Source of the DNA: JBGVSA01 sp041807905
Lineage (GTDB): Bacteria; Pseudomonadota; Gammaproteobacteria; Burkholderiales; Rhodocyclaceae
Reading direction: 5' to 3'
DNA: 64,000 nucleotides
NCBI RefSeq assembly: GCF_041807905.1
Contig: NZ_JBGVSA010000002.1
Coordinates: 124,001-188,000 of the forward strand
Shown here piece by piece: positions 15,394-24,300 of the stretch. Position 1 is the first letter of the stretch. Every line of letters begins with the position of its first letter. The position numbers were made by a program, and so were the translations under genes. A model generated the notes under the pieces. It did not search any database. It was given only the letters and a program-made list of their open reading frames with translations, and was not told the DNA's origin.

Positions 15394-17156
15394 AGATACT
15401 GTGCGTGCATGGCGTCGGCCACGAAGAGGCGGATGCCGAATTCCAGCCGTCGTGGCAGAAAGCGATCAGCGATGCGGTGCTGGGCGTGGCACCGGGCGCG
15501 CAGATCACCTATGAGTTTTTCCTGTATGACGATCTGTTCGCCAAGGCGGGCATCGGCGCGGCCGAAGTCGGCGAGGCGGCGCTGAGGCTGCTGACGAGTT
15601 CGGTCATCCACAGTGTGGGCGATCTCTTCCGTCGCGATCGCGGCATCGGCCAGTTCCCCGAGACCTTGCGCTGGAGCGCCGGCATGGTTGCGCAATGGGC
15701 GGCGGACGAAGCGCTGCGCAAAGCGTTGCGCGCCGCACTGGCAGAACGCGTGAGCGCCGTGCAGCCGGACATTGTGTGCGCGCACAGTCTGGGCACGCTG
15801 GTGGCCTATGACACTTTCAAGCTGACGCCCGGGCTGCTCGACAAGCGCGTGCTCGTGACGTTCGGTTCGCAGATCGGCAGCGCGGCCGTGCGCGAGACCT
15901 TCGGCGGCCGCATCGAAGGCATTCCGGGCGTGCGTCGGTGGTACCACCTCTTCAACGAATACGACCATGTGTTCACGGCGCCGCTGTACCTGCGCGACGA
16001 CACCTTTCAGCAGATCGACACCACGTTCGACAAGCCGAATGACCCGCTCAACCACGACGCCACTTTGTATCTTGGTCACGTCGAGACGATTGCCAACGTG
16101 TGGTCGCCGCTGTTCCAGCCGGCGGCCTCGCGCGGCATCGAGCGTACCCTCGCGGCGGTGGACCGTTCGCTCGGACTGGCCGCACCGAAAGCCGCCAGGA
16201 AAGGCAGCAAGGCGAGAGCTTCGCGCGACAAGGCGCTGCTCATCGGCATCAACGACTACCCGAATCCCGCCGACCGGCTGGAAGGCTGTCTCAATGATGT
16301 CTTCATGATGAGTTCGCTGCTGCAGGAGTCGAAGTTCAACGCCGACGACATCCGCGTGGTGTTCAACGATCGCGCCACCACCGCCGGTATCAAGGATCGC
16401 CTGCACTGGCTGCTCGACGACGCCAAGGATGGCGATCGCCGCGTGCTGTTTTATTCCGGTCACGGGGCGCAGATTCCCAATACCAACGCGCAAGCCGAGG
16501 CCGATCGACTCGACGAATGCCTGTGCCCGTGGGACTTCGACTGGACCGCCGAGCACGCGATCGTCGACAACGATTTTCGCGACCTCTATATCCAGTTGCC
16601 GTACGAGACGCAGTTCATGGCCTTTTTCGATTGCTGCCACTCGGGCGGCATGACACGCGACGGTGCGCGCCGCGCACGCGGACTGACGCCGCCGGATGAC
16701 ATCCGCCACCGCGCGCTGCGCTGGGAGCCGAAGTACCAGATGTGGGTCGAGCGCGACTGGGTCAAGGCTGCACGCGAAAGCGCGGCCGCGGCGGAGGCGA
16801 AGAACACCACCAGCAACCGCGTCGGCGTGCGCCGGCTCGGGCAGGCGGTGGCGGTACGCGGCACCAACGACAAAACCTACGATGCGCGCCGCGCGGCGTA
16901 TGGGCACCACGGACCGTACCTGCCGGTCCTCATCTACGCCTGTGGTGAATCGCAGCTTTCGTATGAATACCGGCACGGTGTCACGTCGTACGGCGCCTTC
17001 ACCTACGCCTTCGCGCGTACGCTGCGTTCGGCCAGGACACGACCGAGCTTCCGCGCTGCCGTGCAGGCCACCGGAAAATTGCTGGCGGAATTGAACTACG
17101 ACCAGAAACCGGTGCTGGTGGGGCCCGGTTCGGCGCTGGGCAAGGCTATGCCTTAG
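15390..17156 (+). CDS. Alpha/beta-hydrolase-like domain fused to a metacaspase (peptidase C14 family)
   Basis: 588 residues, no signal peptide. Residues 1-245 look like an alpha/beta hydrolase or lipase: KILCVHGVGHEE (oxyanion HG at 7-8), nucleophile elbow AHSLGT (Ser133), and a late NHDATLYLGH that could supply the His. A linker rich in Lys/Ala (262-278) leads to a caspase-fold domain (279-588): KALLIGINDYP, catalytic His358 in YSGHGAQ, an acidic RLDECLCPWDFD segment, and catalytic Cys416 in DCCHSGG. Both dyad residues are present, so activity is likely. Metacaspases cleave after Arg or Lys. The four-base overlap with the membrane gene shows a two-gene unit. A role in regulated cell death, stress or defence is inference. 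Confidence 0.85.
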   Translation: MKILCVHGVGHEEADAEFQPSWQKAISDAVLGVAPGAQITYEFFLYDDLFAKAGIGAAEVGEAALRLLTSSVIHSVGDLFRRDRGIGQFPETLRWSAGMVAQWAADEALRKALRAALAERVSAVQPDIVCAHSLGTLVAYDTFKLTPGLLDKRVLVTFGSQIGSAAVRETFGGRIEGIPGVRRWYHLFNEYDHVFTAPLYLRDDTFQQIDTTFDKPNDPLNHDATLYLGHVETIANVWSPLFQPAASRGIERTLAAVDRSLGLAAPKAARKGSKARASRDKALLIGINDYPNPADRLEGCLNDVFMMSSLLQESKFNADDIRVVFNDRATTAGIKDRLHWLLDDAKDGDRRVLFYSGHGAQIPNTNAQAEADRLDECLCPWDFDWTAEHAIVDNDFRDLYIQLPYETQFMAFFDCCHSGGMTRDGARRARGLTPPDDIRHRALRWEPKYQMWVERDWVKAARESAAAAEAKNTTSNRVGVRRLGQAVAVRGTNDKTYDARRAAYGHHGPYLPVLIYACGESQLSYEYRHGVTSYGAFTYAFARTLRSARTRPSFRAAVQATGKLLAELNYDQKPVLVGPGSALGKAMP

Positions 17157-17211
17157 TCTGGGTGCGGCCAGGCGGGCGTCGGCAATGAGCGCCCGGATCT
17201 GCTTGATGGGG

Positions 17212-17246
17212 ATGCCCCGCGACCGTCAAAGGCAATCGCGGGGCAT
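17212..17246. terminator. Hairpin between convergent metacaspase and sulfatase genes
   Basis: ATGCCCCGCG (17212-17221) pairs perfectly with CGCGGGGCAT (17237-17246) around a 15-base loop, in the 127-base convergent gap. There is no T-run on either side, so it may be a weak or Rho-assisted bidirectional terminator or an mRNA-end stabiliser. Confidence 0.45.
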
Positions 17247-17283
17247 GAGCGTCGAGCCGGAGGGTGGCTCGTCTGCGACGGCG

Positions 17284-19263
17284 TTATGGCGTCACGATCG
17301 GGAAGTTGAAGTCAAACGTATCGAGCAGCGCGAACAAGGCTTCGACCTTGCTCTGGTCGCCCTGTACCTTGGCCGTGCCTGCCTTGATCAGCTCGGCAAT
17401 CGACGGACCGCCCATGATTGCACTAGCAAGCGCCGATCGACTGATTTCGAGCGTGGCGTCGGCCTTGGCGAGTTTTCGTTCCTTCGAATAGATCAGCGCG
17501 CCGTTGCGTACTTCGAGCGCGTAGGCTTCCTTGGCCTCGGGCAGCTTCCAGGTGATCGTCAGTGGCTGAACTGCGGCTTTGGGGCCATTCAGGCGGATAC
17601 CCATGTAGTCGAGCAGCATGTCGGGCGTCATGGCCTGCACGGTATCGGCCGAGGCAACGCCGCCGATACTGAGCTTGAGTACACCGTGACGCAGTTCCTG
17701 CGCGCCGGCGAGGTACTCGTTGCGCCAGGTCGGATCTTCGGCCTGATAACCCATCTGCTCCAGCGCGTCGGCTTCCAGATTGCGGGCTTCGGCATTGTCG
17801 GGGTCGGCAAACACCACGTGGTTCATGATCTCCGCCACCCAGCGGTAATCGCCGTCGTCGAAGGACTTGCGGGCCGCCGCGATCATCTTGTCGGCGCCGC
17901 CCATGAGCGCCACGTAGCGCTTGCCCGCTTCTACCGGCGGCAGCCGATGCAGGTTGGCGGGGTTGGAGTCGTACCACCCCAGGTAGCGCTGATATACAGC
18001 CTTGGCATTGTGATTGACGGAACCGTAATAGCCGCGGTTGTACCACTGCTTGCCCGTGCTGTCGGGCAATTGGATCATCTCGGCGATCTCGACCATGGTG
18101 TAGCCCTTGTTCGCCAGGTTGAGCACCTGGTCGTGCAGGTACTTGTAGCCGTCGCGCTGGTTCTCAAGGAACGGCGTGATGCGTTTCTGATCCCACATCG
18201 GCCAGTGATGCTGAGCAATGACGACGTCGGTCTTGCTGGCATAGCGGGTAATGGCAGCGTCGAGCGTCTTCCACCACGTGCGCGCGTCGCGTGCCTGTGC
18301 GCCACGTAGCGTGTACAGATTGTGTAGCGTGTGCGTGGCGTCTTCGGCCGTGTCGAGCATGCGGAACTGCGGGAAGTAGATCAGGAATTCGGCAGGCGCC
18401 TCGGTATTGGGCGCCATGAGGAATTCCATCCGGATGCCGTCGACCGTGCGCGTCTCGCCGGTCATCTTGACCACGTCGGTGGGCGGAATGAGGGTGACGA
18501 CGCCGGCGGATGTGGCTTTGCCCAGCCCGCCGCCGATAAGGCCCTTGGCGTTCTTGGGGAGAGTTACGCCATATTGGTAGAGCGCACGCCGGCCCATGGC
18601 ATTGCCCGCGTAGACGTTCTCACTGACCGACTCTTCCAGGAAACCCTCGGGCGCCAGAATCTTGACCTTGCCCGCCTTGACATCAGCTTCGCTCACCACA
18701 CCCTTGACGCCGCCGTAGTGGTCGACGTGACTGTGCGTGTAGATGACGGCAACGACGTTCCTGCGCGGGCGATGCTTGAAGTACAGCTCGAGCGCGACCT
18801 TGGCCGTCTCTTGCGAAATCAGCGGATCGATGAGGATTAGGCCGGTATCGCCCTCGATGATGGTCATGTTCGACATGTCGAAGCCGCGCACTTGGTAGAC
18901 GCGGTCAATGACCTTGAACAGTCCGCTGAAATTGTTCAGTTGCTCTTGCCGCCATGCGCTGGGATTGACGGTGGCGGGGGCATCGCCCGTGATGAACGAG
19001 AACGACTTCAGGTCGTAGATCGGCACGCCCTTGTCGCTCTGGAGGAGCAGGTCGGGGACGGTGCCGATAAAGCCGCGCTGTGCATCTTCGAAGTCCTGCC
19101 TGTCCGCGAAAGGCAACTCATTCAGAACGGCGGCGTTTGCCTTGCGGGTGAAAGACGTTGCGTCTTTCGGATCGGTAGCTTTCTGCGCCAGCGCCTGCCC
19201 GCACATCATGGACATGGCGAGGGAACTCAGGACAGCGATGTGGCGTAACTTTGGATGAGACAT
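17284..19263 (-). CDS. Secreted alkyl sulfatase (metallo-beta-lactamase fold, SdsA1/BDS1 type)
   Basis: 659 residues from the ATG at 19263, chosen because it has GGAG upstream and starts a signal peptide (hydrophobic core 9-24, ending GQALAQ); the frame is open further upstream without a signal. It should hydrolyse primary alkyl sulfates such as SDS in the periplasm. The metal site is THSHVDHYGG (His177, His179, Asp181, His182), with further ligand regions at NTEAPAEFLIYFP and IAQHHWPMWD. A dimerisation helical domain and a C-terminal sterol-carrier-like domain (about residues 530-655, INGTAKVQGDQ-type motif seen as IKAGTAKVQGDQSKV) complete the usual layout. It stands alone and is divergent from narK. 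Confidence 0.9.
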   Translation of the reverse strand: MSHPKLRHIAVLSSLAMSMMCGQALAQKATDPKDATSFTRKANAAVLNELPFADRQDFEDAQRGFIGTVPDLLLQSDKGVPIYDLKSFSFITGDAPATVNPSAWRQEQLNNFSGLFKVIDRVYQVRGFDMSNMTIIEGDTGLILIDPLISQETAKVALELYFKHRPRRNVVAVIYTHSHVDHYGGVKGVVSEADVKAGKVKILAPEGFLEESVSENVYAGNAMGRRALYQYGVTLPKNAKGLIGGGLGKATSAGVVTLIPPTDVVKMTGETRTVDGIRMEFLMAPNTEAPAEFLIYFPQFRMLDTAEDATHTLHNLYTLRGAQARDARTWWKTLDAAITRYASKTDVVIAQHHWPMWDQKRITPFLENQRDGYKYLHDQVLNLANKGYTMVEIAEMIQLPDSTGKQWYNRGYYGSVNHNAKAVYQRYLGWYDSNPANLHRLPPVEAGKRYVALMGGADKMIAAARKSFDDGDYRWVAEIMNHVVFADPDNAEARNLEADALEQMGYQAEDPTWRNEYLAGAQELRHGVLKLSIGGVASADTVQAMTPDMLLDYMGIRLNGPKAAVQPLTITWKLPEAKEAYALEVRNGALIYSKERKLAKADATLEISRSALASAIMGGPSIAELIKAGTAKVQGDQSKVEALFALLDTFDFNFPIVTP

Positions 19264-19698
19264 GGCGACTCCAATAGTCGGGCGACCTTGTCCAACTGGA
19301 TGTTGGTGTGGCCGCATTTGAGAAAGGTAAGCGCCGCACATACGAGACTGCAGCGCGCGCCCATGCTATGGAGCCAATGGCTGGCGAACTGGACAGCGAT
19401 CAACCCGGTTCCCGGCGATCACCGCGCGGAATCACGTTGTCTGATCATGCTCATGACATTTCTGTGCGACTGAGGAGGCTCTCGGAATTGGATGGGGTGA
19501 ATGCCCGGGGTTGTGCAGGCGAACTTGCGAGGCCGGGCATGTCAGTCAGGAATCATCCAAAAGAACTAGTCCCTCCCCTCCGACCGACCGAGGTGCACTC
19601 GTGCTTTTCGCAAGCCCCTGTTGTGCCAACCGGGGAATTCTGCCGCGCGGCCCGTTTGCTTAGTCTGGCGCCAATCGTCCTCACCGAAGGGTGCCAAC
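19264..19698. other. 435-base divergent control region, sulfatase / narK
   Basis: No gene is visible. It should contain the promoters of the minus-strand sulfatase and plus-strand narK. Seen in it: an imperfect FNR/Anr-like site TGGAC-AGCG-ATCAA (19390-19403, nine of ten against TTGAC-N4-ATCAA); an eight-base inverted repeat ATGCCCGG (19501-19508) / CCGGGCAT (19533-19540); and the motif CCAAAAGAACTA (19557-19568), repeated before narG. Confidence 0.5.
19557..19568 (+). promoter_or_regulatory. Nar-shared upstream motif, narK copy
   Basis: CCAAAAGAACTA followed by GTCC, 131 bases before the narK ATG. The same 12 bases occur before narG (21165-21176). The AGAACTA part is one mismatch from a NarL heptamer half-site read in reverse (AKRRGTA), so NarL binding is possible. 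A second shared block, ACCGG-GAATT, lies nearer the start at 19629-19639. Confidence 0.5.
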
Positions 19699-21081
19699 AT
19701 GACCACCGCCGTAATCGATCGCTGGAATCCGGAAGACTCCGCTTTCTGGTCGCAAACGGGTTCCGCCGTCGCACGGCGCAACCTGTGGATTTCAATTCCC
19801 TGCTTGCTGCTGGCGTTCTCGATCTCCGTGATGTGGAGCATCGTGGTGCTGAAGATGCCGCTGATCGGCTTTCAGTACACCAAGGACCAGTTGTTCCTGC
19901 TGACGGCGCTGCCGATGCTCTCGGGCGCCACGCTGCGTATCTTCTACAGTTTCATGCCGGCCATCTTCGGCGGGCGCACGTGGACGACGATGTCGACGGC
20001 GTCGTTGCTCATCCCCGCGATCTGGCTGGGCTTCGCCGTGCAGGACCCGACCACGCCCTACAGCACGATGCTGTGCATCGCGCTGGTCACAGGCCTGGGC
20101 AGCGGCAACTTCGCCAGCTCCATGGCCAACATCGCGTTCTTCTTTCCCAAGGCGCAGAAGGGCTACGCCAACGGCATGAACGCCGGGCTGGGCAACCTGG
20201 GCGTGTCGGTGGCGCAGTTCGTCATGCCGCTGGCGATCACCGCCGGCGTGTTCGGCGCTCTGGGCGGCGAGGCGCAGACGTTCGTCAAGGATGGCGTCGA
20301 ACAGCACATCTGGCTGCAGAACGCCGGCTTCATCTGGGTGCCGTTCATCATCGTCTCGACGATTGCCGCGTGGTTCGGCATGAACGATCTGGCCGGCGCC
20401 AAGTCGTCCTTCGCCGAGCAGGCGGTGATCTTCCGCCGCACCGACAACTGGCTGATGTGCTGGCTGTACCTGGGCACCTTCGGCAGCTTCATCGGCTACT
20501 CGTCGGGCTTTGCGCTGCTCACCAAGACGCAGTTCCCGACGGTGGACGCCACGGCTTTCGTGTTCATCGGCCCGCTCATCGGTGCATTGATCCGCCCCGT
20601 GGGTGGCTGGATCTCCGACAAGATCGGTGGCGCGCAGGTCACGTTCTGGGTGTTCGTGCTCATGATCGTCGCGATGGTGTCGGCACTGGCTTTCCTGCCG
20701 GGGGAGCACTCGGCCGGCAACTTCTGGGGTTTCTTCGCTTCGTTCATGGCGCTGTTCCTGTTGGCCGGCGTCGGCAACGGTTCGACCTATCGCATGATCC
20801 CGACCATCTTCGTGACCTGTGCGCAGCGCGAGGCTCGCGAGACGGGACGTACGTCGCAACAGGCCGACGCCGACGGTGCGCGCCACTCGGCCGCTGCTGC
20901 CGGTTTCATCAGCGCGATTGGCGCGTATGGCGGCTTCCTGATTCCGCAGCTCTTCGGCTGGTCGATGAAGGCGCACGGGCAGGCCGAAATGGCGATGTAC
21001 GTGCTGCTCGCCTTCTACGTCAGTTGCGTGTTCCTGACCTGGGTGCGCTACGCCAGCCGTGGCGCCCGCATGCCTTGCTGA
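19699..21081 (+). CDS. narK: NarK-type nitrate/nitrite transporter (MFS)
   Basis: 460 residues from the ATG at 19699; the open frame upstream is non-conserved. Twelve hydrophobic segments of the major facilitator fold. Nitrate/nitrite porter signatures are present: the first glycine-rich stretch GYANGMNAGLGNLGVS, the second AIGAYGGFLIPQLFGWS, and conserved membrane Arg residues in GATLRIFYSF and GALIRPVGGW that bind the anion. It imports nitrate, or exchanges nitrate for nitrite, in the inner membrane for the reductase encoded next door. It has its own terminator, so narK and narGHJI are separate transcription units with related promoters. Confidence 0.93.
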   Translation: MTTAVIDRWNPEDSAFWSQTGSAVARRNLWISIPCLLLAFSISVMWSIVVLKMPLIGFQYTKDQLFLLTALPMLSGATLRIFYSFMPAIFGGRTWTTMSTASLLIPAIWLGFAVQDPTTPYSTMLCIALVTGLGSGNFASSMANIAFFFPKAQKGYANGMNAGLGNLGVSVAQFVMPLAITAGVFGALGGEAQTFVKDGVEQHIWLQNAGFIWVPFIIVSTIAAWFGMNDLAGAKSSFAEQAVIFRRTDNWLMCWLYLGTFGSFIGYSSGFALLTKTQFPTVDATAFVFIGPLIGALIRPVGGWISDKIGGAQVTFWVFVLMIVAMVSALAFLPGEHSAGNFWGFFASFMALFLLAGVGNGSTYRMIPTIFVTCAQREARETGRTSQQADADGARHSAAAAGFISAIGAYGGFLIPQLFGWSMKAHGQAEMAMYVLLAFYVSCVFLTWVRYASRGARMPC

Positions 21082-21107
21082 CAAGGGTCCGCTCGACCCG
21101 ACAGAGA

Positions 21108-21139
21108 GAAAGCGCCGCCTCGTGCGGCGCTTTTCTTTT
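21108..21139 (+). terminator. Intrinsic terminator after narK
   Basis: AAAGCGCCGC (21109-21118), five-base loop CTCGT, GCGGCGCTTT (21124-21133), then TCTTTTG. It separates narK from narG. Confidence 0.85.
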
Positions 21140-21164
21140 GTGCGTCGCCGGACCGCGTCATCAC

Positions 21165-21176
21165 CCAAAAGAACTA
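21165..21176 (+). promoter_or_regulatory. Nar-shared upstream motif, narG copy
   Basis: CCAAAAGAACTA, identical to the motif before narK, 147 bases ahead of the narG ATG. Here a nine-base insertion (TCCGCACTA) separates it from the GTCC that follows directly in the narK copy. A second shared block, ACCGGCGAATT, is at 21214-21224, followed by a possible -10 (TAGCAT, 21244-21249). Confidence 0.5.
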
Positions 21177-21311
21177 TCCGCACTAGTCCGCTTCGCCTTG
21201 CCTTTCTGTACCGACCGGCGAATTACGTCGGCGGGCCAGCCTCTCTAGCATCGGTAACCATGGTCTGGCCGCGATGGCTGCCCGACATTACCGCCACAGA
21301 ACGGGGTTCGC

Positions 21312-24300
21312 ATGAGTCACTTCCTGGATCGACTGAAGTTCCTCTCCCGCACGCGCGAGACATTCTCGGATGGCCACGGCGCCGTCGTCGAAGAAGACCG
21401 CAAATGGGAAGACGGATATCGCAACCGCTGGGCGCACGACAAGGAAGTGCGCTCCACGCATGGCGTCAATTGCACGGGTTCGTGCTCGTGGCGCATCTTC
21501 GTCAAGAACGGCCTCATCACCTGGGAGCTGCAGCAGGTCGACTACCCGCGCACACGCCCGGACCTGCCCAACCATGAGCCACGCGGCTGCGCACGGGGCG
21601 CGTCGTATTCGTGGTACGTGTATTCCGCCCAACGCGTGAAGTACCCGATGATGCGCGGCCGCCTCGCCAAGCTGTGGCGCGAGGCGCGCAAGACGCTGGG
21701 GCCGATCGATGCGTGGCGTTCCATCGTCGAGGACAAGGCCAAGTCGGCGTCATACAAGTCGGTGCGCGGGCAGGGCGGTTTCGTGCGCAGCAACTGGGAC
21801 GAAGCCAACGAGATCATCGCTGCGGCCAACGCCTATACGGTCAAGCAGTACGGCCCGGATCGCGTCATCGGTTTTTCGCCGATTCCCGCCATGTCGATGG
21901 TGAGCTACGCGGCCGGCGCCCGCTACCTTGGGCTCATCGGCGGCGTGCCGCTGTCCTTCTACGACTGGTACTGCGATCTGCCGCCTGCCAGCCCGCAGGT
22001 GTGGGGCGAGCAGACCGACGTGCCCGAATCGGCCGATTGGTACAACTCTACCTACCTGATGGTGTGGGGCTCGAACATCCCCATGACGCGCACGCCCGAT
22101 GCGCACTTCTATACCGAGGTCCGCTACAAGGGCACCAAGACGGTGGCCATCTCCAGCGACTTTGGCGAGATGGCCAAGTTCGGTGATATCTGGCTGGCAC
22201 CCAAGCAGGGCACCGACGCTGCACTCGCGCTGGCGATGGGGCACGTGGCGCTCAACGAATTCCACAAGACGGGCGCGTCGGATTACTTCCGCGACTACGG
22301 CAAGCAGTACACGGACTTCCCGATGCTGGTCACGCTCAAACTGCAAGGCGACGGTTTGGTGCCGGATTACTTTCTGCGCGCATCGATGCTGCCGGGCGAT
22401 CTAGGCGAGGAGAAGAACCCGGACTGGAAGACCGTCATCATCGACGCCCGCAACAACGCGCTGACCGTGCCCAACGGCACCATCGGTTCGCGCTGGAACG
22501 AAGCCGAAGGCCGCAAGGGAAAGTGGAACCTCGAGATGAAGAATCTCGCTGACGGCAGCGAGGTCGATCCGCTGCTGTCGCTCAAGGGCCGCAGCGACGA
22601 AATCGCCAGCGTTGGCTTTGACTACTTCGGCGGCGACAAGGACGATCTGCTGTTCCGCAACGTGCCGGTACGCCGTGTGGCGCTCAAGGACGGCACGACC
22701 GCGCTGGTCGCCACCGTCTATGACTTGATGCTCGCCAACTACGGTGTCGACAATGGTCACGGCGGCGGCAACGTGGCAACGTCGTATGAAGACGACGTGC
22801 CCTACACACCGAAGTGGCAGGAGGCACACACCGGCGTGAAGTGCGCCGACGTGGTGCGCGTGGCGCGCGAGTTCGCCCAGAACGCGCACGACACGCATGG
22901 CAAGAGCATGGTGGTCGTGGGCGCTGCGCTCAACCACTGGTACCACAACGACATGACCTATCGCGGCATCATCAACCTGTTGATGATGTGCGGCTGCGTC
23001 GGCCAAAGCGGTGGCGGCTGGGCCCACTACGTCGGTCAGGAGAAGCTGCGCCCGCAACCGGGCTGGGTACCGCTGGCGTTTGGCATGGACTGGCATCGCC
23101 CGGCACGCCAGATGAACGGCACCAGCTTCTGGTACGCGCACACGAGCCAGTGGCGCCACGAGAAGCTCGGCGTGAACGAAATCCTCGGGCCCAAGGCGGA
23201 TACTTCGCAGTACAAGGACATGGCGCTGATCGACTTCAACGCCAAGGCTGAACGCATGGGCTGGTTGCCGTCCGCGCCGCAGCTCGAAACCAATCCGCTC
23301 GAAGTCACGCGCGCCGCCGAGGCCGCAGGGCGCAACCCTGTCGAATACGCGGTGGAGGGGCTCAAGGCCGGCACGCTCAACATGAGCTGCGAAGACCCCG
23401 ACAACCCGAAGAACTTCCCGCGCAATCTGTTCGTGTGGCGCTCCAACCTGTTGGGCTCCAGCGGCAAGGGCCACGAGTACTTCCTCAAATACCTGCTCGG
23501 TACGCAGAACGCCGTGTTCGACAGCGAAGACGCTTCGATCAAGCCGAACGAGGTGAAGGTGCGCCCGGCAGTGGAGGGCAAGCTCGATCTGCTGACCGTG
23601 CTCGACTTCCGCATGTCGACCACCTGCCTGTATGGCGACATCGTGTTGCCGACGGCCACCTGGTACGAGAAGGACGATCTGAACACGTCCGACATGCACC
23701 CGTTCATCCACCCGCTGTCGGAGGCCGTCACGCCGCTGTGGGAGTCGCGCAGCGATTGGGAAATCTACAAGGGCATCGCACGCAAGTTCTCCGAAATCGC
23801 CGGCCCGTACCTTGGCGTGCAGAAGGACCTCGTGCTCACACCGTTGATGCACGACACCGCTGGCGAACTCGGTCAGCCTTTCGAGCCGCGCGACTGGAAG
23901 CACGGCGAATGTGACCTCATCCCAGGCAAGACGGCACCGAGCATGACGGTGGTGGAGCGCGACTACGGCCGCATCCACGAGAAGTTCACCACCATCGGCC
24001 CGCTGCTCAAGAACGCGGGCAACGGTGGCAAGGGCATCAATTGGCAGACTGGCCGCGAGATCGAAGAACTGGCCGCGCTGAACGGCGTGGCGGCCAACGG
24101 GCAGCCCAAGCTGGAAAGCGCCATCGACGCGGCCGAGATGATCCTGACGCTGGCCCCGGAGACCAATGGTCACGTTGCGGTGAAGGCATGGGAAGCGCTG
24201 TCGAAGGTGACTGGGCGCGACCATACGCATCTGGCGGAGGGGCGCGAGCACGACAAGATCCGCTTCCGCGACATCCAGGCGCAGCCGCGCAAGATCATCA

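Noticed and set aside
15375..16976. A 533-codon frame opposite the metacaspase fusion
   Set aside because: No domain recognisable, and the plus-strand caspase motifs are unambiguous.
19390..19403. FNR/Anr-like site TGGAC-N4-ATCAA
   Set aside because: One mismatch, and about 300 bases from narK and 127 from the sulfatase start; too far from a likely promoter to call as a site by itself.
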